A stretch of DNA of 64,000 nucleotides from Isoetes taiwanensis (Eukaryota; Streptophyta; Lycopodiopsida; Isoetales; Isoetaceae): assembly GCA_021234155.1 (NCBI GenBank), contig JAJEKV010000005.1, forward strand, positions 17,838,089 through 17,902,088, given 5' to 3'. Both the position numbers and the translations under genes were made by a program. Below, piece by piece: positions 14,010 to 25,239 of this stretch (within the stretch, counting starts at the first letter, position 1; every line of letters begins with the position of its first letter). A model generated the notes under the pieces. It worked only from the letters and a program-made list of their open reading frames with translations, was not told the DNA's origin and ran no database searches.

Positions 14010-14240
14010 AAAATACTTACCACAATACAAAATAGAGGCGGAATGGAGGATCCATTCAAAGACACAGTCAAGTATCCCTCACTTTGCATTGACATGTCAT
14101 TAATTTTTACCGGACAACTGATCTCGATCATATATCATAATCAATTTCAAAAAATATTTACCACAATATACAACAAGGGCGGAATTGAGGACCCATTCAA
14201 GGTCACAATCAAGGATCCTCACCCTGCATTAACATGATGG
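14010..14240. repeat. Two-copy repeat, period about 134 bp
   Basis: Two copies share TTACCACAATA, GGCGGAAT, GAGGA, CCATTCAA, CACA, TCAAG and TGCATT.ACATG. The ORF at 14043-14237 is this repeat read through and is not a supported gene. Confidence 0.65.
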
Positions 14241-15333
14241 GGCTGAATTGTTCCATTGCATCTGTGCTCCATCTAGTCACCAATTTAAAGAATGCATATG
14301 CACATGTATCTTATTATACTGAGCATATGCCCATACTCTATAGTCTAACAAAGGATAAAAGGCTACATATAATATCACAAATATATTCTAACGCAAGTGC
14401 TGGATAACATGCATTTGTTGCATGCTTCGTGCATTTGATCTTACCTGGATATTCTATCTTCCATGTAAAATATGAAGCATGCCATGTCAGATAAGTGCAG
14501 CCATTTGCTGAGAATATTCAAACACTGTACAACTAGGGCTACATATCAGTATTCCATTCGCTAATCAAGTAAAGAGTACAAAAGTTGTGCATGTATGGCC
14601 TTCAAAATGGGCGAGAAGAGTGCCACACAACCTGCAATGCTGACTGAGTCCCATAAGATATCATGTACACCCCTAAAATTTCTTTTTCCATTGCATCATT
14701 TTTAAACTGGATAATGAGAACATCGAATGATGGAAAGTATGCATGCTTTTATAGAATGACCACCAATGCAAGCTGAGCAGTGGCACAGTCCTAGATGACA
14801 TTCATCAACAAGAACTAGTTTCCATTTCAGGGCAATAGTCTTGCACTAAAAATAACCCATTTAATTTCCAGTATACCCTTGAACCAAACAACACCTTCCA
14901 CAACTAGACATTTGAACAAGAACATAATAATGCACTTTAACCTTTGTGCACCATAAAATAGTTAGCATGGTTTGTAATAAGCCAAATGTCAGATGCAAAG
15001 AAATGAAGTCTTATACCCATAGCAGTCTTACAGAGATGTGGAAACTAAAAGTCTAAATACAAAACCTTAGCCATACTAGCAAAACCAAATCCTTAATTAC
15101 TATAAGCTGCTGTTGTTATTGTATGCTAAAAGGCAATGACAAAATGATGAGCAATTCAAACATTTGGATTTTTTCCTTGTAAATGGAGAAAGATGATCTT
15201 TTCGTTTTAGTCGTACACTAGATGAAATTATTGAAGACAACACAAGCTCATTGAATTATTTGGAAATAGTCCAAAACTATTTTTGAGAACTCATTGCCTT
15301 GTAGATGACAAAGAATAGAATAGAATAGAATAG

Positions 15334-15570
15334 TTTTTTTAACGTCCACGAAGACCAATAGGTCATGGGACCCATACAATGGGCTAATACAATCATTACT
15401 ACTAGGATTAAAAACCCAAAACTCCGGGAACTCGTTTTAAGAGGAAAAACCTTTGCATAGGCTATTGAAATAGAAGAACCCCTTTGCTTAGGTATTATCA
15501 TTTGAACCTGATTCGAAGGATGCTCTACAATTTTTTTTGTCTTTGAAGGACAACAAACTTTATTCACCAA
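15334..15570 (-). mobile_element. LINE-like 3' end remnants
   Basis: Two poly-T runs on the plus strand (15334-15340 and 15531-15538) look like poly(A) tails of minus-strand LINE copies. The first is followed by AACGTCCACGAAGACC, which recurs at 36996. The second is followed by GTCTTTGAAGGACAACAAAC and TTTATTCACCAA; similar wording follows the poly-T at 33666, where a LINE zinc-binding domain is present. These are therefore 5'-truncated LINE tails. The ORF at 15277-15570 on the minus strand is this untranslated sequence. Confidence 0.55.
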
Positions 15571-16286
15571 ACTGGTCTACAATTAGATGTCCTGGTAAAG
15601 TATTGTCTACTATGGAATATAATATAGTACCTTGGTATGAAGACAACAAAGTTTGCTTAAAGTTCAGCCCCAAAACCCCGAGTCCTAAATACTTTGTCTT
15701 ATAGCATTTTTTTTATGCATCATAAATATGAAAACATATAACCCAATAGTAGTTGGAAAAGCTCCATAATACATTAAAACAAAATGAAGCTCCAAAGTTA
15801 GAGACTATATAAAAAAAGGCTCCAAATTCAGAGAATTTAGTGAATTGGTTGCCAGATGTAACTACATGTGGATGGATCTTGAAGACATCAATAACGGGAC
15901 AAAGTTAAGCAAAATTGCATCAAAACCCAGACGGGTTATAATTCCAGTGCTCAAAGCCAGGTTTCGTAGACGAGTTTTAGTTTTTTTCTATTTTTCGCTA
16001 TCGTCCATGGCAAAATTTTGGAGATCTAACGAACCACATTACTTTAGCTGAGGTGGCATGAGGTGGATCATCACGTGGATAGGCTAGAATTAAAGGACAT
16101 GCATTAGCATTATTTTTTTCTTTATACTTTTTGGGTTTCCATTCCCCTTTTGTTGTTGGGTGCCATGGCCAATTTGGTTTCAGTGGATGTTAAAAATCAT
16201 CCATCCATCCAATCCATGCATCTTTAGAAAAGTAATCTTTGAATTCTATAACTCACGATCTTTGTTCCGGTCCATGTTTCTTTTAA

Positions 16287-16386
16287 AAGCCCCTTCTAGT
16301 TTAGAGTCAGATTCGAAAAGAAGCCCCTTCTAGTTTAGAGTCAGATTCGAAAAAAAGCCCCTTCTAGTTTAGAGTCAGTTTCGAAA
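16287..16386. repeat. 34-bp tandem repeat, three copies
   Basis: The unit AAGCCCCTTCTAGTTTAG plus AGTCAGATTCGAAAA occurs at 16287, 16321 and 16355 with an exact 34-bp period and almost no divergence. It lies about 1 kb upstream of the kinase gene leader. Confidence 0.9.
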
Positions 16387-17349
16387 TCCATGTTCTTGAG
16401 GAAAAACAGTTCGTTTTCATAAAAACTCGTGCCAATCAACAACTACAAATCCAATTTCAACTTTCTTCAAAGCCCTTCTTCCTTGATAGTTCCCGAGCAC
16501 CTTTTATTTTCCATAATCTTCTCCCTTCCAAAATTCCAGTCCTAATCATTGTTTTTGCATTGGCTGCCTTTTGACTTCTTCTCTAACCCGAGTTTGAGTT
16601 GATTTTTGCCCACCAGACCTACTCCAAATAGCCAAAAAGTTTGTGTATTCCTTGCAATTTTTCTTGAAATTCCTCATATACAACAGGTGATATCACTTGC
16701 TATTTACAAGAGAATTGACCTCAATTCATGAACACCCATAAACAACATATTTGATGTTCTCTTTATGTCACACGATCCTCCTATCACATGACTATGCGCG
16801 ACAACGCCGAACACACATTTCCTAGTGTTAATCAAACACAACATTGTTACGAGAATGTGGATTGTGACAACTTAAAAAAAGAACATTGTACATGTATGAC
16901 CTTGCTTTTATGGTTACCAAATGCCGCGTAGAGGCCTTTAATATATGCATCATTGCACATGTATAATCAGGTAGAGCGAACTATGTCGATAGAAACATGA
17001 CTGCAAAATAAGATGAAAGCAACCCGTTTCCTTTAGTGTGAATGAACAGTTTAGAGATACAAACAGAGGGAAGAATGGAGGATGCAACTTAGAACGTGGA
17101 GTAGATGTGGATAGCCACCAGAAGACCAAAGTGGCCATAGATCCTGACTTGGTCCACACTCAAGCCTTGGCCTAAAAAAGCAATGTTAAAAACATTTATA
17201 AGACACCATAAATACCCGACCAATAAAAATATCGGGAAAAGCCAGCATTAAGAAATTAAAATATTCCCAGCGTATTCTCTCCCCTCTGAAGGGCAGAAGA
17301 CTATGCGTGGGCGACCAAGAACAGCTATGGCGATGCCGATCGCTGCCTA

Positions 17350-18250
17350 GCCCTACCCCTTGCTGCACTTTTTTAACAATTTGGATCTGCCCATATTCTC
17401 CTTCACAGCCCCTTTTTTTTCCGCCGGGAATGTATCGCATCTTGCTATGTCTGCGACAGTTTTCATGATCATTTCAGAAGCTCAGCAGTTGAAGGACTGT
17501 CCAGAGGTAAGAGCTTTATTTTTGGTTATGCATTTATTTCCTTCTTCATACTGTTTAGGGTAAGCCTTCCTTGTTGGTTGAAGACCTTTGTACAATTTCT
17601 TAGTTTAGGCATTGAATTGGGTCTCTTGTGGAGATCTAATTTATCTTATTGACTGGAAAGGCTCCCAGGTTCTGTGAATGCCTTGCTTTCGAATCTTCTC
17701 CCAGTTTTGTAGTCAAACCACGGGCACATAGAGTTGTTTGTGGACTGCTGATTCAGTTCAAATCAACTGCTAATATTTTCAGCTCAGATGTTGGTAGCTT
17801 GTTAAGCGTAACCCTTACATTTCTATGGCTTCTCCGTCTGTTCATGCACCTTTTTTTTTTTTAAATTGCTAGAAAGCCTATATGTGTTTTGCAGATCAGT
17901 TCCTGCTCGTCTCTTATTTGTTGATGTATCTGTGACAGGTCGCTTTGATGGTTAGATCCACTTTTCTGGCTTAGGGGTAAATGAAGTTTCTAAGGGCAGT
18001 AATACATCTCATTGTTACGGTCCTTCTCAATAGATAGGGTTCAGTATCAGGTAGCTTATATTGGTCCCAAGAAATGGAGGCGTGATTCTTAAAGAATGGT
18101 TCCAATTAAGATAGTTAACACCAACACGAGAGATCTGCAAGCGCTCTCATTTGATGCAATAACATATGCAAGATTTGAGGTGTGCCTGCATGCAATGATA
18201 CTGGTAGCTGAGGACAGAACACTGGTTCAGCATTGCCCAGATTTCTTATA
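17350..18250 (+). promoter_or_regulatory. Probable spliced 5' leader of the kinase gene
   Basis: The start codon at 18251 lies only 13 bases after a good acceptor (CTGGTTCAG at 18229-18237). A good donor, CCAGAG followed by GTAAGA, lies near 17504. A non-coding first exon ending there and an intron of roughly 730 bp would place the promoter upstream of about 17350. A leader intron is common in this kinase family. I cannot fix the transcription start; other donors in the interval are possible. The small ORFs at 17360-17864 are probably leader or intron sequence. Confidence 0.45.
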
Positions 18251-21200
18251 ATGAGAAATATTCTTCGAAAGCTTCACATAGGAAACAACCACTATGATAG
18301 GCTTGAGGCTGAGAGGGTCTCACCAGAATCCACTCCAACTGCAGCTTCCTCATCTTCCCCTGTTGAGCAGAAGCCATCTTCCATGTTTTCTGGATGGTTG
18401 AGTGCTGTAGCAAAGCATGGAAATCAAGGCAGTTCTAGTGAAAATCAGGTACCTAGACCTAGAGTGGAAAATACTGCTGCTGGTGCTGCTGCTGCTGCTG
18501 CCATTCCGGAGAACTCAGATACAGATGCAGATAATATATTGCGAGAGTCTTTCTACGAGGAGGAATATCAGATGCAGCTAGCTATGGCTCTCAGTGTATC
18601 GAAGTTTGAATCATCTGTAGATCCTGAAGCACTTGAGTTCGAAGCTGCCAAGGAAATGAGTTTGGGTTTGTCTCCGAAAAGAAGTTCACAGGCCGAGGTT
18701 GTTGCCTATCGATATTGGGTAAGTAAGCTTAACAGCTCATATTGATTGGCAAGAGATGTTTCAGGACTCCAAACTTTGTGGGACGGAATCTTATTTCATT
18801 CATGAGCGCATTACGATCTTCATGTTTATGGAAAACTACAATCTTTTATGCAGGGTCCCAGATTTCAACTTGCACAATTTATTCCTTGAGGAAATCACAA
18901 CATTTTAAAGTATCTGTTACATTGTCGGATTCTACAATGCTGTCATACACCGGAGATGTTGTCCTGTGTTACATCATGCATGCTTATTAGGTTTTATCTT
19001 TATGTTTGCTTGGATGCTAGATTTGGATGCCGGATACATCTACCTTACTCAAAAGGAAACTACTGGAAGTTTAGATTTGTGCTTTCCAATGAGTAGGTTC
19101 CTTGTGTTGGAGGTATATATGGGAACACTTCAAGTGTTCCTCATTGTGCCCGTACCTAAGTTTGTTATTCTGCTTCCAGATCTCGGCCAGCGTAGAATTC
19201 TGCTGAGAAGTCTCCTTTTAATTGTCAAAGATTGTATCTACCATCTTTTGGACTTCTAGAGATGTTCTATTTTTCTTGAAACGTTTGGATGTTCAATGTT
19301 ATGGAAGATTGAAGATTTTTATTTCGTTGCAATAGCTCACCCGTTGCTAACTTCATGCTTTTCTCTGCTTGCAGGCATATAATGTTCTTACCTACGAGGA
19401 CAGAGTGGCTGATGGGTTCTATGATGTATATGGTGTTTTTTCTGATCCAAAGATTTCTGAAAGAATGCCTTCTCTAATAGACTTGCAAGGAACTCCTCTC
19501 TCAGATTCTATTACATGTGAAGTTATCCTTGTCAGCAGAATTACAGATCCTGATCTTGTAGCTCTTGAGCTGAAAGCAAGACGTCTAGCGGTTGCATGTC
19601 AGGCAGAGATTACAGGTCCATTCAAGAGTGGCTTGGTACAGGAAATTGCTGAGTTGGTTGCCCATCATATGGGTGGGCCTGTTATTAGTGATGTTGAGAT
19701 GTTGGCTGCATGGAGAACAAGTAGCTGGGAACTGAAAGCGAGCCTTCAAAGCATTGTGCTACCCCTTGGGGCGTTACGCATTGGTTTGGCTCGCCATCGA
19801 GCTCTACTTTTCAAGGTTAATGATTTTTCTTATTTGTTGTCCACATGATAATTGTTTGAATTGAAAGGTGCTCGACATGAGATGGCAAAGTCATTCAAGG
19901 CAATATATTTAGGGATGTACCCTTCAGGCATTCTTCTCTACTGGCTCCTGACACTATGTCCCCGCATTTATCTTTTCCATTTTCAACTTCTAGTGAGCTA
20001 TCCACTGTTTCCTCTATAGTCTAACAAACCCAACATGAAAAATAGCATCACATTCTAATGAAGATGATATGACATGATAAAAATTATTTATCTAGATAAT
20101 ATGACATGATAAAATCTATTTATCTTATTGAATAATTCCATTCATGGCCGTGTTGAAAGGGTTTTCTTGTTACAGGTACTGGCAGACTGTAGTGGAATAC
20201 CTTGTCGGTTGGTCAAAGGAAGACATTATACTGGTGTAGACGATGGAGCTGTAAATATATTGAAGGGCGATGATGGAGGGTAAGTCCTGATTAAATATAT
20301 GATGCACAATGTCAGGAAGTCTATTTTTATTTTGCAGTTCTGGCATGTTCGTACTCAAAGATTTCTAATGCCTCTCGTATGAACATTGCAACATGGTTAC
20401 ATGTAACATAATTGGCCTGAAATGATAAGCTAAGGACAAACTTTTTTCTTTCTCAGGGAATATATTATTGATCTTATGGGTGCTCCTGGGGCAGTTATTC
20501 CTCCTGATGCCACAGCTTCATACCAGTCAGATGCTCCTACTTCTACTGTTGCAGCGGAAGGGGAGCAAATAAAGGATGTACAAGTTTCTGTAAGCCCATG
20601 TATTGTGCCTGATTTATTTCCCTTGCCTTGCTCAGAAGTGGGCGATCGTATCAAAGATGCAAAACCATCAGAGAGTGTTGAAGGACTGGGCACCAAGAAA
20701 TATTTAAAAAAGTCTTATAGAGGTGTGAATAGTGCACCAGCTGGTGAATCTTCAGTTTCTGAAGTTAAGCCTGGTGACAGACGCCACAGCGAACCTGAAG
20801 TTTATGGCCTGAGATCGCCTGCAGGAAGGTCTACACATTCAAGATCTCCTTCCTGGACGGAGGGCATTGGATCACCAGCTGCTCAAGAACTGAAGGTCCA
20901 GTACATGATGGATGCTGCCAAGGAAAATCCTGAGCTGGCTCAAAAATTGCAGGATGTGCTTAGAGAAAGTGGCGTTGAAGCACCTGCAGACTTATTCCTA
21001 GATCTTTCTTTGCAACAGATGCATGATGAAGCAACTGAAGAGAGACAGGTTGCAGATGATGCAATCGAAAGAAGAGAAGGTGAAGATGGAAGTCTGATCA
21101 ACAGAGAAGTTAGGGATGATCGAAGTATGAGACAGAATAGAAAAGGGCCTCGTATACCAAAAGCCAAGCCAAGATCTGGTTTGCCTGGTCGTCCACCTTT

Positions 21201-23517
21201 AGCATCGGCTAGGCATCCTTCATCTGGCGCCCAAGAAGCAGGGTCAGACAGTCTTCAGAGGCCAAATTTTGTAGAAGGATCGGCCGAAAGACAGCCAGTT
21301 GAGATTATGGCTATAGCATCGGCTACTCGACCAACTGTTACGGAGTCAATGGTTTGTTTAGAAGAATTACCCTTGGAACCTAAGCAACACATTTCTGTTG
21401 CATCACAAGTATCTTCGGCGGTACTATCATCACCAATCACCACTGCAGGAGAGTCTAAGGATTCTTTCTTTGAAATGCCTGCAGTTCCAATTGCAACAGA
21501 TACTGCGGAGGCTGTTACAGCTTCAGCAGAGGCTGTCCGGGAAGGCTTTGTGCCTAATGAAGGTGAAGAGATGTCCAGCAAGCCTCACAGGAGTTTTGTG
21601 CCTGCTCATAACAGTTTCTTGCCTGGAATTGTTCATAGAGAAGCTCAGAGTTCAGACTTATCAAGTCAACCATCTAGGCAAGGATCTGTGTTAGAGGATG
21701 CAGCAGAATGGGAAGTCCCTTGGGAAGATATAACTCTTGGAGAAAGGATTGGTCTTGGTATGTATTTGCTTTATTATTGTGATATTATACAAAAACATAG
21801 CTAATCTCTATTGGATGTCTTGTCAGGATCGTATGGCGAAGTTTATCGTGGGGAGTGGCATGGAACGGTAATTTTTATCTAGTTAAGATTCGTCTTCTGG
21901 ATTTGAAGAATGCCCGTGCAATAGTGAATTTTATAATGCAAATGCAGTGATATTCTTGTTTCATACACAAAGTTATTCACCTTTGAAGATAAAGCAAATA
22001 CTGCACTTTGCAAGATACAAAGATCTATATTGTAGCCCCATTGATTATATTTAACTACATAAGGTCTTGAGACATGGGCATATATGTTGCAGGAAATTGC
22101 TGTTAAGAAGTTCCTTGACCAAGACTTTTCAGGAGATGCGTTGGATGAATTTAGAAGCGAGGTAATCCATTTAATTGCTAATGAGCTCAGCAATATCTCA
22201 TTTCCTGTTTTTGCTGAGCACGGCCTTTTTGCAGGTAAGAATCATGAGGCGGTTAAGGCACCCAAATGTTGTGCTTTTCATGGGTGCGGTTACACGGCCT
22301 CCCCATCTCTCAATTGTGACTGAGTATCTTCCAAGGTAAGCAGGCTGTTGATGAACTTTATGCATGCTAGCTAGTTTTAGAAGCTAAATTTGGTAATTTG
22401 GCAGAGGGAGTCTGTATAAGTTGATCCATCGTCCTCATAATCAGTTAGATGAACGGAGGAGGTTGCGGATGGCTCTTGATGTGGTAGAAAATTGTGCTGT
22501 TGGATACATGCTATATTATTTGACATTCATAACATGCTTCCTTTCATGTTTATTGTGCAGGCTAGAGGCATGAATTACCTGCACAGTAGTGCACCTGTTA
22601 TTGTTCATCGTGATCTAAAGTCACCAAATCTTCTGGTTGACAAAAACTGGGTTGTGAAGGTGTGCCCTTTTCTGCATTCATGTTTTTCTCTGCTACAGTG
22701 TGTTTAAAATATGTTCTGACTGTGTCTTGCATATCAGGTTTGTGATTTTGGCCTGTCGCGTCTAAAGCACAATACCTTTTTGTCTTCCAGGTCAATGGCT
22801 GGGACGGTAAGTTTACATAGCCCATTGCATTTTTTATTGTAGCAGTGTTAGGCTTCATGCTGAACTCCATTCTGCAGCCTGAATGGATGGCTCCTGAGGT
22901 GTTGCGCAATGAACCTTCAAATGAGAAGTAAGGATTTGGCTCCCTCTTGATTCACAATTGTTTCAAGTCTTCTCTCTTACATTATTGTCATGGATCATAC
23001 CTCATTTTGCAGGTCCGATGTTTATAGTTTTGGTGTAATATTATGGGAACTGGCTACCCTGCAACAGCCTTGGAGCGGCATGAATCCCATGCAGGTTGTT
23101 GGGGCTGTTGGGTTTCAGCACAGACGTCTACAAATTCCAAAGGATATGGATCCGAGCATAGCTAGTATTATACATGACTGCTGGCTCAAGTCTGTATCCC
23201 TTTTATCTTCAAGTGTGCTTTTCTCGTTATGACTTTGTGTGACTAATTTTATTTGGTTATTTGATGATGGTGATGGATGTTTCAGTGATCCGAACTCCCG
23301 GCCATCCTTTGCAGAGATCCTGAATTCACTAAAGCCATTGCAAAGGCCTGTTCTCTCAGCTCAGCCAGAGGCAAGCAAGCAATTATCTGGCTATCAGCTG
23401 CAAAGAAAATACGAGCAACCTTTACTTCATATGTTCGATAGTCCCATTTCAAAGGTCAATTTTGGTGTATTACCAAGTCAGGTGTCTGGACCAACAGACG
23501 TACCAATTGGCCATTAA
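18251..23517 (+). CDS. Raf-like MAP3K, EDR1/SIS8 (group B3) family
   Basis: A cytosolic Ser/Thr kinase of the plant Raf-like MAP3K group B3, which includes EDR1 and SIS8 (stress, defence and sugar signalling). Thirteen exons join in frame to 1076 codons: 18251-18718, 19375-19815, 20176-20279, 20457-21757, 21827-21867, 22093-22161, 22235-22335, 22405-22483, 22561-22659, 22738-22806, 22878-22927, 23013-23189, 23286-23517. All introns are GT-AG. The N-terminus reads [11 protein letters not shown], and [15 protein letters not shown] lies at about residues 103-117. The EDR1 regulatory domain (about 157-350) contains [14 protein letters not shown] and [12 protein letters not shown] low-complexity Ser-rich linker follows. 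The kinase (about 760-1010) has a complete Gly loop, AVKK with Lys790, [10 protein letters not shown] with Asp886, DFG at 904-906, and [13 protein letters not shown] 18251 was preferred to the upstream TTG at 18233 because family members start this way. No defect was seen. Confidence 0.95.
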
Positions 23518-24120
23518 TGATGTTGGGACGAAGCAGTTTTCTGTAGCATAAGGCTTGCAGAATGTAAGCTTATAAAAATTTCATTATATCCAGGAACGCA
23601 TTGCCCCAAAGGGTGCATTGGTGTCGCTAAAGAGAAAAATATATAATATAAATATATGTGCAACAGAAGGTTTTAAATTGACCAGAGGGCAGAGATCTTT
23701 TTTACGACAATGAGATTGGGCATTATTCCCTTGCTGCTGAACACCAAGCAACTTCAGCGTGCAAACATGTGCTCATTATATAGAAGTATTCCAGATGTCA
23801 CCTTAAAGAAGGTGGTGTAAATGGTCAGATTGGATTGCCTTATTTAATATGGGATGAAGCATGCTCAAAGTGGGCCAAGGAAATTCTCCCACACCTTGTG
23901 TTCAATTATTATTTTGAATAAGATCTTTTCCTTTTAATGTATTCTGGATTGACTCTAATGGACTCTGAAATCAAGGCGTGAATGGGCCTCTTGTTTTATT
24001 AACATGGTATGTCTTTGCTTGATCTATCACTATGCCAAGATCTTGAAAACAGCGAACTGTATCTGTAATGAGGCTACATGTTTGAAAGACTTCATAAGGT
24101 TTCGGGAAACAATGGCATAC
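23518..24120 (+). other. Kinase 3' UTR and downstream spacer
   Basis: Sequence after the kinase stop is AT-rich and non-coding. Several AATAA-like signals (for example TGAATAAG near 23915) could serve as polyadenylation signals. No other gene is visible before the MITE at 24129. Confidence 0.4.
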
Positions 24121-24353
24121 CGTGAGCCCAGGGTTCAAAAAACTCTGCAGCCTTCACCAGACAATTTTCCGCCTATATACAATACGTACCGGATTATATT
24201 TATAACAAGATACAAATATACCGGATTTTACATTAAACTACGTTTTTTTCTATCGGATTTTTTTCAGTATCCAAAAATTTCGACCAGCAATTTCTAAAGT
24301 GGACCAGACAAACAAAGGGTTTATCCAGGTATTTTTTGAACCCTGCGTGAGCC
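24121..24353. mobile_element. hAT-type MITE with perfect 8-bp TSD
   Basis: Terminal inverted repeats CAGGGTTCAAAAAA (14 bp, perfect) bound 24129-24345, a 217-bp element. The direct repeat CGTGAGCC flanks it on both sides (24121-24128 and 24346-24353). CAGGG termini with an 8-bp duplication are the hallmark of hAT (Ac/Ds) transposons. No transposase is encoded, so it needed an autonomous partner. The perfect duplication suggests a fairly recent insertion. The ORF at 24004-24297 runs across the boundary and is fortuitous. Confidence 0.9.
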
Positions 24354-24538
24354 TTGTTGGATGTTAAGGCAATTATGTTGAGAGCGATTTGGCGGCAACC
24401 GATTTAGATGTGCGGGACTTCCGAAAGCATGCCTCTTTAATAATGTGTTTTTTTTTTAAACGTCGGGTACATGTTACTAGGCCTTCAGGCCTCGAATCTA
24501 AATCTTGCATAAATAAATCATAAACAAGATGCTAACGC

Positions 24539-24589
24539 ATCAATGGGTTGCCCGTTGGAGGACCCATTGATGCATGCGCAATTACTTGA
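24539..24589 (+). repeat. Dispersed 50-bp repeat, copy 1
   Basis: About 50 bp match the reverse complement of 28749-28798 with only two mismatches. The segment contains a 12-bp inverted repeat (GCATCAATGGGT / ACCCATTGATGC, 24537-24573). One frame reads INGLPVGGPIDACAIT, and the other copy gives nearly the same peptide in a longer open frame. A shared remnant of a coding mobile element is likely, but I do not recognise the protein. A poly-T run at about 24449-24458, followed by AAACGTCGGG, may be another LINE tail nearby. Confidence 0.65.
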
Positions 24590-24774
24590 AGAAAGCAAAT
24601 CAAAACAATGTCTAAATCGCTTAAAGAAGCGGATTTTTTCCAATCAACATGAGGCCAGAATTATGGCAAGATTTCAATCACAACCATTTAGTTTAAGTTT
24701 TCATGGTATATCTACTATACTTTTGGTTCTTTGAATTTAGGGATGTCAAGCTAGTGGCATCCATTCTACCCTCT

Positions 24775-24935
24775 TGTATGTTAGTTTATATTCATGGTCT
24801 TTCTATTCAATTCATGGCCTTTCTGTTGGTCTTTTTATTCAATTCAATTCATATTCATGGTCTTTCTATTCAATTCATGGCCTTTCTGTTAGTTTATATT
24901 CATGGTCTTTCTATTCAATTCAATTCTACGGTTGG
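24775..24935. repeat. Tandem repeat with TTCATGGTCTTTCTATTCAA
   Basis: TTCATGGTCTTTCTATTCAA occurs three times and TTCATGGCCTTTCTGTT twice, giving an irregular period of about 45-65 bp. The ORFs at 24703-24939 and 24774-24974 are this array read in two frames and are not genes. Confidence 0.8.
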
Positions 24936-24973
24936 CTGACCCTTGGAATATTTGTTACTCAAATATGTCGCTG

Positions 24974-25196
24974 AAAATAAAATAACTACATGCATCATTT
25001 ATGTCACTCAAAAGTCTACAATCCCATTTATGATCTTATAAACACGAGACATGACAACATCATGGCCACAAACTTATAGAAAATAAAATAAGTACATGCA
25101 TCATTTACTCAAATATGTCTCTCAGAAGTCCACAATCCCATTTATGATCTTATAAACACGAGACATGACTACATCATGACCACAAACTTACATATA
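24974..25196. repeat. Two-copy tandem repeat, about 105 bp
   Basis: Two copies share AAATAAAATAA.TACATGCATC, ATCCCATTTATGATCTTATA, AACACGAGACATGAC and ACATCATG.CCACAAACTTA. Divergence is low. The array lies just past the 3' end of the cupin locus. Confidence 0.8.
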
Positions 25197-25239
25197 CACA
25201 TTTTATATTTGGCAAGTATATGCTCTAACCTACATATAA

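Larger units (their letters stand above)
10001..17349. other. Intergenic with local repeats and LINE ends
   Basis: No ORF here is convincing as a gene; all are short and lack family motifs. The stretch carries several tandem duplications, an imperfect hairpin and LINE-like 3' ends listed separately. A (GAATA)n run lies at about 15312-15333. Confidence 0.5.

Noticed and set aside
18233-18250. Upstream in-frame extension of the kinase starting at TTG 18233
   Set aside because: TTG is not a likely start in a plant nuclear gene, the family begins MxxIxRKLHIG as at ATG 18251, and an acceptor lies at 18237.
18742-19259. Plus-strand ORFs of 82 and 97 codons after kinase exon 1
   Set aside because: They lie inside intron 1 between a GTAAGT donor and a TTGCAG acceptor and lack family motifs.
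23190-23195. Possible U12-type donor GTATCCCTT in the last kinase intron
   Set aside because: Using it puts a stop in frame; the GT four bases earlier (AA|GTCT) gives a perfect phase and the expected DPNSRPSF continuation.
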